From: Gammaproteobacteria bacterium
GTDB lineage: Bacteria; Pseudomonadota; Gammaproteobacteria; SURF-13
Direction of reading: 5' to 3'
Assembly (NCBI GenBank): GCA_030655395.1
Contig: JAURVQ010000058.1
Span: forward strand, 1-43,118
DNA length: 43,118 bases
Positions within the stretch are counted from its first letter, which is position 1; each line of letters opens with the position of its first letter. Positions 21,460 to 29,405 of the stretch are shown one piece after another. The notes below the pieces were generated by a model that was not told the origin of the DNA, did no database searches, and saw only the letters and a program-made list of their open reading frames with translations. Position numbers and translations under genes: made by a program.

Positions 21460-24159
21460 GTGACCACGCGCCTCACCGCTCGCTGGGCCTGGGTGCTGGT
21501 CTTGCTCTATGGCTTCTCCGGCCTGACCGCGCTGGCGTATCAAGTACTGTGGGCGCGCATGCTGAGCCTGCAATTCGGCGTGAGCATCTTCGGCGTCATC
21601 GTCACGGTGGCGGCCTTCATGGCCGGGCTCGGCGCGGGCAGTCTCGCGGGCGCCGCGTTAAGCCGCCGGGTCAGGGCGCCGCTGTTATGGTTTGCGGCGC
21701 TGGAGGGCGCGGTGGCGCTGTTTGCCCTGCTTTCGCCGTACATTTTTCGTGTTCTGGATGCGCGGCTTGACGGTTTTGCCGCAGACGTGTCACTCAACGC
21801 CTGGTACCTCACACAAGGCGCGGCGACGCTGCTGTTGTTGCTGATCCCCGCGACGGCGCTGGGCGTGACCTTTCCGTTGATGCTGCGGGCGCTGTCCGCG
21901 TCACGCCTGGGCGTGGCGGAACTCTACGGCGTGAACACGCTGGGCGCGGTGATAGGCGCATTGCTGCCGCTGGTGTTGCTGCCCGCGCTGGGCTGGATCA
22001 GCGCCATGCGGAGTGTGGCCGGATTGGGTCTGGCCATGGCGCTCAGCGCCGCCCTGCTGGCGACGTTTTCATGGGGCAGAATCAAGCCCGGCTTGCATCA
22101 TGTCACTGTTCGCCCCGGCTTAAAGCACTTGATCGCCTACGGCGTGGTGGGCGCGGCGGCGCTGATGCTGGAAATCGCCTGGACCCGGCTATTCGGCATG
22201 ACGCTGCTGCGCACCGAATACGTCATGGCGCTCATCCTGGCCATATTTCTGTTCGGTATCGGTGTGGGGAGCCTCGCCGCGCGCACCCTGCTGCGGCGCG
22301 ACGCGCTGTTTCCGACGCTGTTTACCGCGCTGCCGCTTGCCGCCGCGGGTTTTGCCGTGCTGAGCCTGTGGTTTGTGCCGCGCCTCTCGGCCTGGGGGAG
22401 CCAAGGCGCGTTTAACTCACTGCCGCACGCGCTGACGTTGCAAGGTCTGGCGCTGGCCGCGCTGACCCTTCCGGTCACGCTCATGCTGGGCGCGTGGTTG
22501 CCGCTGCTCAGCAAGCGCCTCGGGGCCTACGATGGCGATGGCGTAGTCAGTCGCTCCCGGCGTCCTGCCTCCCGCGACATTAGTACATCCATGTACGTCA
22601 GCGGCGCCGCCCTGTATGGCGCGAATTCACTGGGCGCTGCGCTCGGCGCGCTGACGGCGGGGACGATATTGATGCCGCTGCTGGGCGCGCCCGCTACGGT
22701 GTGCATCGCCGCGCTGTTGCTGCTTCTGTGCGGCGCGGTTTGGATCACGCCGCGTTACACGCACGTTGCAGCCTGGGGCGTTGGAGGACTGCTGATCGTG
22801 CTCGCCGCCTGGCCGGTGCGTGATCTACCGCCCGTGGCGCGCCTGTTGCCGGAAGCGCAGGCCTACAGCACGGATATCTTCCGCCATGAAGATGCGCTTG
22901 CCATCACGCATGTGATCGAGCGCGCCGACGGACAACGCGTGCTGCTTACCGACCTGCAGCGCATGGATGCCGCCAGCGACCAGGCCGCCGTCGCGGTGCA
23001 GGAAAATCAGGCGCGTCTGCCGCTGCTGCTGCACCCGGCGCCGCACTCGGTATTGTTTCTGGGTCTGGGCACCGGCATCTCCGCCGCCGGTTCGCTGCCG
23101 TATCCTGATCTTGAGCGGACGGCGGTGGAGTTGTCGCAAGGTGCCATCGACGCGGCGCGCGACTGGTTTGCTCCGGTGAACGGCGGCGTGTTGACTGCGA
23201 TACATGTAACGCGTGACGATGCGCGGCGCTTTCTGCGCGCAACCGCCGCGTACTATGATGTCATCATCGGCGACCTGTTCCATCCCGATCTCGCCGGTCA
23301 CAGCGCGCTGCTGTCGGTGCAGCAGTTTGAGCGCGCGCGTGCGCGCCTCGCGCCCGGCGGTTTGTTCGTGCAATGGCTTGCGCTCAACCAGTTCGACCCG
23401 GCGTCGCTGGATGTCGTACTGGAGAGTTTCCGCCACGCGTTTCCCGGCGCGGTGCTGTTTGTCGACGGGCTGCACCTTGCGCTGGTGGGCCCGCAGCACC
23501 ATTTCTCCGGCGCGCCCGATGTACTGGCGAATCTGAACCGGCTGACCGCCGATGTGCAGAATCGGGCCACCGGCGGTGAAGGCCCGTGGACCTGGCTCGG
23601 ACGTTACTGGGGCGCCATCACGCCGCGCGTGGCGCCGCTGCAGGAAGAGTGGGCGCCGCGCATCGAGTTCCGCCTGCCGCGCGCGCGTTATGGCGGCGCC
23701 ACGCACTTGGTCGCGCTGCTCGACCGGATGTTGGCGCAGCGTCCAAGTCTGGAGCAGGCGGCGCGGGAGTTACAGGTGGCGGAGGCAGATCGCCCGGCCT
23801 TCGAGCGTGCCTACGGCGCCACCGAACTCGCACTGCGCGGCTGGCGCATGAGTTTGCAGGGCGAGGGCGAAGACGCACGCCTGCTACGCCTGGCCTATGA
23901 GGCGAATCCGCGTGACCGCTGGATCGGCTTTGCGCTGGCCGACGCCATGTTCGCCACTCTGCCGCAGGCCGTGCAGCAGGGCACAGGCGAACGCGAGGCG
24001 CTGCAAAGGGTGCTGGCGGTGCGCCCCGATCACGCCGAGGCGCTGCGCGCACTGTGGCATCTGGAGCGGACGGCGGGTCATGCCGGCGAGGCCGAACGTC
24101 TGCGCGCACGCCTCAAAGCCGCCGCCCCGCTTGATCGTGAACTGCGCGCCGGACCATAG
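21460..24159 (+). CDS. Multi-TM spermidine synthase-like (fused MFS/SpeE) protein
   Basis: This is a protein of about 899 residues. The N-terminal ~460 residues hold many membrane helices with the family start YGFSGLTALAYQVLWARML. An aminopropyltransferase-like SAM domain follows (VLFLGLGTGISAAG, then DVIIGDLFHPD and GGLFVQWLALNQF). The last ~200 residues are helical and may form TPR-like repeats. Such proteins are widespread and not shown to make spermidine; roles in exporting or modifying envelope compounds are guessed. GTG 21460 gives the usual short N-terminus; ATG 21400 would overlap the previous gene by 38 bp. It is unusual among oxidase genes. Confidence 0.85.
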   Translation: MTTRLTARWAWVLVLLYGFSGLTALAYQVLWARMLSLQFGVSIFGVIVTVAAFMAGLGAGSLAGAALSRRVRAPLLWFAALEGAVALFALLSPYIFRVLDARLDGFAADVSLNAWYLTQGAATLLLLLIPATALGVTFPLMLRALSASRLGVAELYGVNTLGAVIGALLPLVLLPALGWISAMRSVAGLGLAMALSAALLATFSWGRIKPGLHHVTVRPGLKHLIAYGVVGAAALMLEIAWTRLFGMTLLRTEYVMALILAIFLFGIGVGSLAARTLLRRDALFPTLFTALPLAAAGFAVLSLWFVPRLSAWGSQGAFNSLPHALTLQGLALAALTLPVTLMLGAWLPLLSKRLGAYDGDGVVSRSRRPASRDISTSMYVSGAALYGANSLGAALGALTAGTILMPLLGAPATVCIAALLLLLCGAVWITPRYTHVAAWGVGGLLIVLAAWPVRDLPPVARLLPEAQAYSTDIFRHEDALAITHVIERADGQRVLLTDLQRMDAASDQAAVAVQENQARLPLLLHPAPHSVLFLGLGTGISAAGSLPYPDLERTAVELSQGAIDAARDWFAPVNGGVLTAIHVTRDDARRFLRATAAYYDVIIGDLFHPDLAGHSALLSVQQFERARARLAPGGLFVQWLALNQFDPASLDVVLESFRHAFPGAVLFVDGLHLALVGPQHHFSGAPDVLANLNRLTADVQNRATGGEGPWTWLGRYWGAITPRVAPLQEEWAPRIEFRLPRARYGGATHLVALLDRMLAQRPSLEQAARELQVAEADRPAFERAYGATELALRGWRMSLQGEGEDARLLRLAYEANPRDRWIGFALADAMFATLPQAVQQGTGEREALQRVLAVRPDHAEALRALWHLERTAGHAGEAERLRARLKAAAPLDRELRAGP

Positions 24160-24241
24160 CACTTCGCGCTTGTTACCTTGTCTCACCTGGTGGGCAGGTC
24201 TACGCCCGTGACCAGTACATCCCTATGTTAAAATTAGCGTT

Positions 24242-25588
24242 ATGAATACAAGCGCAAACGAAGCCCTGAACCGCATCAAGGTGACGGTGGAGACCGGCCA
24301 CGCGGTATCGAACGGCGCGGCAGTGCAGCGCTGGCGGCGTGCGGTGCAGATCGGCACGCTGCTGCTCGCCGTGCTGATTCCGGTGAGCGGGCTGTTTCGC
24401 ATCGACCCGGCCGCGGCGACCTTCGTGGTGCTCGGACGTCAAATCTGGTTTTCCGACTTTGCGCTGGTGGCCGGCTTCTGGCTGGCGCTGGCGAGTGCGC
24501 TGATTATCACCTACTCCACGCTCGGTACCGTCTTTTGCGGCTGGTCGTGTCCGCAGAATACATTGTCCGAGTGGGCCAACCGCATGACCAAGAAATTTCT
24601 CGGCAGGAATGCCGAGGTGAGTCTTGAGGGTGCAGCGGTGCGCGTCTCGCTGGGCAAGCAAAAATGGCTGAGTTGGGCGCTGCTCGGCGGCCTGTTTGTC
24701 GCAGTATCCATGGGGCTTGCGCTCATCCCGCTGTTTTATTTTTATCCGCCGGAGGTGGTGTGGTCGTTCATCACGTTCCGGCATGACATACGGCTTGCGC
24801 CGTCGCTGTACTGGATTTACACCATATTCGTGCTCATCGTATTGGTCGATGTCGCGGTGGTGCGTCATTTCTTCTGCCGCTTCATGTGCATCTACCGCGT
24901 GTGGCAGCATTCGTTCAAGACGCGCCACACGCTGCATATCGCCTATGACGCTGCGCGCGGCGAACAATGTGCCGCGTGCAATTACTGCGTCACGGTGTGC
25001 CCGGTGGACATCGACCCGCGCAATACCACGACCTTCGACAGTTGCATCAATTGCGGCCTGTGCGTCAGCGCGTGCGACTCGTTGCAATTTCCGAAAAATG
25101 AACCCGGCCTGCTGTTTTTTGAATTCGGCGAGCGCAAGTTGTCGTTGCCCGTAGGCCGGATGCTGGGCGCGGGGGTACGGCTCAAAAATAATCTGGGCAC
25201 ACTGAAGGGCCGCATCGCCTGGGTGACCCCGGTGATTGTGATCGGCCTCGTGATGTTCGGCTGGGGCAGCGTACACTATCAGCCCTATCACCTTTCCGTA
25301 TATCGCGCCGACAGCGCGCATGAGGCGACGATACACGATTACCGCATCGAGCTTGCCAACAAGCTGTATCGTCCCGGCCTGCTCAAGGTGAGCGTGAGCG
25401 GTTTATCCACGGATCGCTACCGGCTTTCCGCGCGCGAGGCCGTGTTCAGCTCCGCCGGGCGCCAGAGCCTGATACTGCACATCAATGATCTGCCGCAGGG
25501 GCTCTACACCCTGATGGTGCAGGCGGAGTCGAGTGATGGCTGGCGTATCCGCTATCGCGTGCAGCACTATGCAGGAGGTACTTCATGA
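24242..25588 (+). CDS. ccoG: CcoG/FixG-like 4Fe-4S membrane protein
   Basis: This 448-residue protein is of the FixG/CcoG family, which has Cu(II)-reductase activity and helps build the copper centre of cbb3 oxidases. It has membrane helices at about 35-60, 78-100, 140-165, 185-205 and 325-343. The motifs are CGWSCPQNTLSEW, CRFMCIY, and two ferredoxin sites CAACNYCVTVCPVDID and CINCGLCVSACD. The C-terminal Ig-like domain (about 350-445) is typical of FixG. It is followed at 4-bp overlap by the 25585 gene. Confidence 0.93.
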   Translation: MNTSANEALNRIKVTVETGHAVSNGAAVQRWRRAVQIGTLLLAVLIPVSGLFRIDPAAATFVVLGRQIWFSDFALVAGFWLALASALIITYSTLGTVFCGWSCPQNTLSEWANRMTKKFLGRNAEVSLEGAAVRVSLGKQKWLSWALLGGLFVAVSMGLALIPLFYFYPPEVVWSFITFRHDIRLAPSLYWIYTIFVLIVLVDVAVVRHFFCRFMCIYRVWQHSFKTRHTLHIAYDAARGEQCAACNYCVTVCPVDIDPRNTTTFDSCINCGLCVSACDSLQFPKNEPGLLFFEFGERKLSLPVGRMLGAGVRLKNNLGTLKGRIAWVTPVIVIGLVMFGWGSVHYQPYHLSVYRADSAHEATIHDYRIELANKLYRPGLLKVSVSGLSTDRYRLSAREAVFSSAGRQSLILHINDLPQGLYTLMVQAESSDGWRIRYRVQHYAGGTS

Positions 25589-26010
25589 GCGACATACACA
25601 AGACAACACCGGCGGACGGCAAACCCCCGCCTTGGGGCGAGGAGTCGCCCGATCACTTCGGTTATGCGAGCGATGAAGAGCGTCGCACCAAACGCGGCCT
25701 GGAAGACTGGGAGCTGGTGGAAAAAATCCCGGAGTCACAGCGCAAGGTGCCGTACTGGTTTATCGCCGTGGTGGTGGTGGTGACGCTGATCGCCGTGGGT
25801 TTGAGCTTTCCGTTCTGGGGTGATCGCCCCGGTTATGAGCGCGCGTGGTTTGATTGGGGCTTTGCGGCGGCATTGGTGTGGATTGCGCTGGGCTTTACGT
25901 TTGTCTACTACATGGTCAACCTGTACGGTACCGAGCGCGCGGGCCGGCTGGACAGCGATAAGGAAAAAGATAAAAATGAGAGTGCCGACCAGGGCCGGCG
26001 CGATGATTGA
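25585..26010 (+). CDS. Two-TM protein sharing FPxWGxRP with the CcoP-position protein
   Basis: This 141-residue protein has a long charged N-terminus (about 1-50), membrane helices at about 52-73 and 89-111, and a charged tail. The first helix ends FPFWGDRP, matching FPLWGQRP of the 17555 protein. No cofactor motif is present. It overlaps ccoG by 4 bp (ATGA) and the next lipoprotein gene by 8 bp, so ccoG, this gene and the lipoprotein form one operon. Confidence 0.72.
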   Translation: MSDIHKTTPADGKPPPWGEESPDHFGYASDEERRTKRGLEDWELVEKIPESQRKVPYWFIAVVVVVTLIAVGLSFPFWGDRPGYERAWFDWGFAAALVWIALGFTFVYYMVNLYGTERAGRLDSDKEKDKNESADQGRRDD

Positions 26011-26374
26011 TGCCGCACGCTACGTCATCGCCGCCGTGTTGTGCACGCTGCTTTTCGCCTGCGGCGCGGAGCAGGCGCGATTGCCGACGCAAGAGTGGCG
26101 GGGCGCCATCGTCGGAGTGGAGACGCGTCCTGCGCCGGTGGTCATCGGCATGAATGAGTTTCTCGTCTCGGCGACGCGCAAGACAGGCGGGGCGGAGCAT
26201 GGTCTGCTGGTGTTTATCCGCATGCACGAGAGCGAGCCGTGGACGCAATCCATTCAGGACGGCCGCACCGGCGTATATCGCCGCGCCATTGCGGTGGGCG
26301 CTGTGCCGCAAACGTTGCAGGTGCGGGTAAAGCGTGCCGGGGAGGAAGCGGTGCTGATGTTTCCGCTGCATTAG
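26003..26374 (+). CDS. FixH/YtkA-like lipoprotein
   Basis: This 123-residue protein has a lipoprotein signal (LLFAC, lipidated Cys at 19-20). A single Ig-like beta domain follows, with GMNEFLVSATRK, WTQSIQDGRTGVYRRAIAVG and a hydrophobic C-terminal strand. The pattern resembles FixH/CcoH and YtkA-like domains that act in copper insertion into cbb3 oxidase, and its place after ccoG agrees (ccoG-H order). The family call is by pattern only. Repeat C2 starts 24 bp after the stop. Confidence 0.6.
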   Translation: MIDAARYVIAAVLCTLLFACGAEQARLPTQEWRGAIVGVETRPAPVVIGMNEFLVSATRKTGGAEHGLLVFIRMHESEPWTQSIQDGRTGVYRRAIAVGAVPQTLQVRVKRAGEEAVLMFPLH

Positions 26375-26397
26375 CAGAGAGGTTTTATAATTCATAA

Positions 26398-26510
26398 CCC
26401 GCAGCTTGCTGCGGGCACAAAGCCATGGGGTTTCCAAAGGGGAGAAGTGCAACTCTCCCCTTTGGTCGCCCGCGCGATTTCATATCGCGCGGTGCGAAAT
26501 CAAATTGGTC
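26398..26510 (-). repeat. Repeat family C, copy 2 (inverted)
   Basis: This is the reverse complement of the element at 18791-18907, with the same three hairpins: CCCGCAGC/GCTGCGGG, CCAAAGGGGAGA/TCTCCCCTTTGG, and GCGCGAT/ATCGCGC. The stop codon of the minus-strand gene ending at 26500 lies inside its outer end. Confidence 0.82.
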
Positions 26511-27018
26511 GCGCCGCGATACGCTTCTGTAGCGCCGGACTTTCCACCCAGTGACGCAGCAACAGGACTTTCTCGCCGCCGCGCTCGGATGCGCAGTGCG
26601 GGCAGGTGAGGTGGCTGAGATATAATTCCAACGGCCTGCGTCCCAGATTTACGAGCTCGCTCTGCATCTGTTTTACGCTGCGCGAAATGTCCGTAATGCT
26701 GCCGTGATGCAGAAAACCGCGCACCTGAAACGGTGAGGGGAGAAACGTGAGTCCGTAGGCGGGTGAGGCGGACGGTTCCAGCAGGCGCAGAAGTTTTCCC
26801 CGCAGCAGCCCGGTGCGAATCAGCACCAGGCCCGGCCAGCGCTGCTTGAGCTTGAGCCGCTCCAGCGTCTGGCGCTGGCGCTCCGCGCGCAGTTCATAGC
26901 CGATGGGCATGTGCAGAAACATCGGCACCGGCGCCACATGCACCAGTTCACCGCCGAGATTGATGTCCTGCTGATGCCAGCCGGGAAAGCTGGCGGGGCA
27001 GCCGCACTCCAGTCTCAT
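26500..27018 (-). CDS. Unknown protein with two Cys pairs, coupled to mini-CcoN 2
   Basis: This 172-residue soluble protein has C5 and C7 near the N-terminus and C139/C142 (TCPHC) near the C-terminus, which could form one zinc site. The interior has repeated hydrophobic/His segments (VPMFLHMPIGYEL, FQVRGFLHHGSI) and a predicted helix with SVKQMQSELVNLGRRPLEL. No family is recognised. ATG 27018 overlaps the stop of the upstream mini-CcoN gene by 4 bp. A longer frame reaching 27234 is a shadow inside that gene. Confidence 0.72.
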   Translation of the reverse strand: MRLECGCPASFPGWHQQDINLGGELVHVAPVPMFLHMPIGYELRAERQRQTLERLKLKQRWPGLVLIRTGLLRGKLLRLLEPSASPAYGLTFLPSPFQVRGFLHHGSITDISRSVKQMQSELVNLGRRPLELYLSHLTCPHCASERGGEKVLLLRHWVESPALQKRIAARPI

Positions 27019-27542
27019 CCGCGTGTTTTGTAAGCGCTTCTCAGGGTGAGGAAGATGTTGGCGAAGTAGCACCAGAAGCCGATGCCCATCGCGGTGGAAA
27101 CCGTTGCGATGATCGGGGGGTAGTAGCGGTGTACATCCGCTATGGCAGCGGGATGGGTGAGCAACAGATTGCCTTCCCAGATGCCGAATGTGAGCAGGGT
27201 GGAGTAAAAGCCGGTCACGCCGAGCGTGATCCACCAGAAGGTGTGTTCCACCAGGCGCTGCGAATACAGCGGGCGCTGGGTGAGGATAGGCAACAGGTAA
27301 TAGCTTACGGCCATGATGAGCAGCACCACGCCGCCGACCATGTTGATGTGGGCATGCGCGAGCGGGTCGATCATGCGTCCCGGGCCGCCGTAAGGGCTGC
27401 CGATGGAGTCGAGCCAGGCGCGGATCGGATGCGTGATCTGCAACACGCCATGCACCGTGCCCACGAAGAAAAACGTGGTCGACATCATGACGAACTTGAT
27501 GAGTGGATGGTGTGGGGCGGACATGGGCATGGACTGCGGCAT
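27015..27542 (-). CDS. Mini-CcoN 2: short heme-copper oxidase subunit I-like protein
   Basis: This 175-residue protein has four membrane helices. The second carries DPLAHAHINMVGG, aligning with VAHAHLALLGF of CcoN (HxH at H63/H65), followed by SYYLLPILTQRPLYSQRL, matching CcoN and mini-CcoN 1. H31 in the first helix (FVGTVHGVLQITHP) could be the second axial ligand of a heme b, like H65 of CcoN. Equivalents of the CcoN copper-site histidines are missing. It is divergent in sequence from the 12693 protein, so not a recent duplicate. It forms a two-gene operon with the Cys-pair protein. Confidence 0.75.
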   Translation of the reverse strand: MPQSMPMSAPHHPLIKFVMMSTTFFFVGTVHGVLQITHPIRAWLDSIGSPYGGPGRMIDPLAHAHINMVGGVVLLIMAVSYYLLPILTQRPLYSQRLVEHTFWWITLGVTGFYSTLLTFGIWEGNLLLTHPAAIADVHRYYPPIIATVSTAMGIGFWCYFANIFLTLRSAYKTRG

Positions 27543-27545
27543 CGG

Positions 27546-27696
27546 TTACTCATAAGTCAGTAAGTAAGGCTACACTTCCCGCCGCGTACCCGCCCCTTGT
27601 TTAGGGGGCGGGACAGGGTGGGGGTAGGGTAAACAGCGTATTTACTCAGGAGTCACATCATTCACGTTGTCGCCTTACTTTGTGACTCCTGAGTAA
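27546..27696 (-). repeat. MITE-like repeat family A, copy 2 (complete)
   Basis: 151 bp in inverted orientation relative to copies 1 and 4. The outer terminus is TTACTCATAAGTCAG, then AGTAAGGCTACACT, module B (CCCGCCCCTTGTTTAGGGGGCGGG then ACAGGGTGGGGGTAG, split here), then module A hairpin ACTCAGGAGTCAC/GTGACTCCTGAGT with a ~25-nt loop. It fills most of the 256-bp gap between two minus-strand genes. Confidence 0.85.
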
Positions 27697-27756
27697 GTGC
27701 GTGCACCTGGGAAGCGAGTAGCCCGGGCAGAGTCAGGCCAGCGGGTAGCGGCGATA

Positions 27757-27788
27757 ACACAGGTGTGCAGCTTTCTGCACACCTGTGT
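27757..27788. terminator. Perfect 14-bp hairpin after the 33-aa gene
   Basis: ACACAGGTGTGCAG pairs perfectly with CTGCACACCTGTGT over a CTTT loop, 10 bp downstream of the micropeptide stop (minus strand). No T-run follows on either strand, so it may stabilise an mRNA end instead of terminating transcription by itself. Confidence 0.6.
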
Positions 27789-27798
27789 AGAAAGCCGG

Positions 27799-27900
27799 TT
27801 ATTGCTTGGCGAGATTTGCCAGCGCGATATTGGTGACCTTGATGGCGATCAGAATGCCGCCGACGAAAATGACGATGGGAATGAGCAGTGAGGCTGACAT
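27799..27900 (-). CDS. 33-aa membrane micropeptide
   Basis: 33 residues, almost wholly one membrane helix (about 5-22, LLIPIVIFVGGILIAI) with a Lys-containing C-terminus. Support for translation is good for its size: AGGAG 6-7 nt upstream of ATG 27900, a candidate sigma70 promoter at 27955-27984, and a strong hairpin directly after the stop. It may be an oxidase accessory peptide given the neighbouring mini-CcoN operon (inference). Confidence 0.65.
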   Translation of the reverse strand: MSASLLIPIVIFVGGILIAIKVTNIALANLAKQ

Positions 27901-27954
27901 AAGGTTCTCCTGAAGTCTGATATTCGGCAAGTATTCTTGCGTGCAGCGTGCCTT

Positions 27955-27984
27955 AGTATAGCCGCCCGGCACCTTTCCGGGCAA
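27955..27984 (-). promoter_or_regulatory. Candidate sigma70 promoter for the 33-aa gene
   Basis: On the minus strand TTGCCC (27984-27979), an 18-nt spacer, and TATACT (27960-27955). Transcription would start near 27948, about 48 nt ahead of the start codon. Confidence 0.5.
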
Positions 27985-28015
27985 GTCCTCCGGGCCTCTC
28001 CTTGCCGGGGGCAGC

Positions 28016-28045
28016 GCATAAAAAACGGGGCTTGCGCCCCGTTTT
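28016..28045 (-). terminator. Intrinsic terminator of the DEAD-box helicase gene
   Basis: AAAACGGGGC/GCCCCGTTTT with a TTGC loop (28022-28045), followed on the minus strand by a T-run (GTTTTTTATG). It lies 29 bp after the helicase stop. Confidence 0.88.
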
Positions 28046-28073
28046 CCGTGAACAGCATCCAACGCCGTTAAGA

Positions 28074-29405
28074 TCAGGCACGCGCCCGGTCATTGCCACC
28101 GCGGCGGCCATCAGGACGCCCGGAGGCGCTCTTGAAATGATGGCCGGTCTTGCTGCTGCCGCGCCCCTTGGCGAAACCCGGCTTGAACCCGCCGCCCTTG
28201 CCGGCAGCAGGCTTTTGACCCCTGCCCTGGCCCCGGTGAGGACCGGGCCGGGACGCCCTGGATTCCGGCACGCTGGGCTCAAGACCGGGCAGCACCTGCC
28301 GCTCCAGCCGGTTGCCCGTGAGGCGCTCAATACCCGCGAGCTTGCCCCAGTCCTGCGGCCCCACCAGTGACGCAGCGGTGCCAAAGGCCCCGGCGCGCCC
28401 GGTACGGCCTATGCGGTGCACGTAATCCTCGGCCACCATGGGCAGGTCGAAGTTGATGACGTGGCTCACGCCCTTGATGTCCAGACCGCGGGCGGCGACA
28501 TCGGTGGCCACCAGCACCTTGACGGAGCCAAGTCTCAGCCGCTGCACGGTACGGTTGCGCGCGCCCTGCTGCATGTCACCATGCAAAGCCGCGCAGGCAT
28601 GGCCGTCGGCCGCCAGCGAGTGAGCCAGCTCTTCCGCCGAGCGTTTGGTGGCGGTGAAGACGATGGCCTGATTAAGCTCTTTGGTGCACAGGATGTGATC
28701 CAGGATACGGCGCTTGTGGCGCACGTCGTCGGCCTGATGCATGCGCTGCGTGATCTGGGCGTGCTGCTCCTGCGCGCGCGCCACCTGTATGCGGGCCGGG
28801 TCTTTCAGCAGCCGCTGCGCCAGCCCGAACACCTTGCCTTCCAGGGTCGCGGAAAACAGCAGTGTCTGACGATCCGCCGGCGTCGCCTTGCTGATCTGTT
28901 CCACGGGCTCGATAAAGCCCATGTCCAGCATCCGGTCCGCCTCGTCCAGTATCAGCAGTTCGATGCGCGAGAAGTCCACGCGGCCACGCTCCATGTGGTC
29001 GATCAGCCGGCCGGGGGTCGCCACCAGGATGTCCAGATTTTCGCGCAGCATACGCTCCTGCGCGGGATAGGGCGCGCCGCCTACGATGGCGCCCATGCGC
29101 AATTGCACAAACTTGCCGTAACGCTTGACGGCCTCCAGCACCTGCGCCGCGAGTTCGCGGGTCGGGGTGAGGACCAGCACGCGCGGGCCGCGGCCCTTGC
29201 GTTGTGATGGCGTGAGCAGGCGTTGCAGGGCGGGCAGCACGAAGGCCGCCGTCTTGCCGGTGCCGGTCTGCGCCGAGGCCATCAGGTCGCGGCCTGACAG
29301 GGCCACCGGAATCGCCTGGCTCTGAATCTCCGTGGGCAGGGTATAGCCGCTGGCCTCGATGGCGCGCATCAGCTTTGAATCAAGATTTAATGATTGAAAT
29401 GACAA
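28074..29405 (-). CDS. DEAD-box ATP-dependent RNA helicase (RhlE-like)
   Basis: This 443-residue protein has all helicase motifs: Q motif (FQSLNLDSKLMRAI...PTEIQSQAIP), AQTGTGKT, PTRELA, TPGRLID, DEAD, SAT, ARGLDIKGV and HRIGRTGRAG. A basic Gly/Arg/Lys-rich tail (about 365-443) likely binds RNA. It probably unwinds rRNA or mRNA structures, as RhlE-type proteins do. TTG 29405 is preferred: GAGGA lies 7 nt upstream and the protein then begins MSFQSLNL, as many homologs do. GTG 29429 would add eight residues that include the ribosome site. The gene is monocistronic with a terminator. Confidence 0.93.
   Translation of the reverse strand: MSFQSLNLDSKLMRAIEASGYTLPTEIQSQAIPVALSGRDLMASAQTGTGKTAAFVLPALQRLLTPSQRKGRGPRVLVLTPTRELAAQVLEAVKRYGKFVQLRMGAIVGGAPYPAQERMLRENLDILVATPGRLIDHMERGRVDFSRIELLILDEADRMLDMGFIEPVEQISKATPADRQTLLFSATLEGKVFGLAQRLLKDPARIQVARAQEQHAQITQRMHQADDVRHKRRILDHILCTKELNQAIVFTATKRSAEELAHSLAADGHACAALHGDMQQGARNRTVQRLRLGSVKVLVATDVAARGLDIKGVSHVINFDLPMVAEDYVHRIGRTGRAGAFGTAASLVGPQDWGKLAGIERLTGNRLERQVLPGLEPSVPESRASRPGPHRGQGRGQKPAAGKGGGFKPGFAKGRGSSKTGHHFKSASGRPDGRRGGNDRARA

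Noticed and set aside
27588-27634. Intrinsic terminator at the GGGGGCGGG inverted sequence
   Set aside because: It is module B of the repeat family, present in the same form in all four copies and without a T-run.
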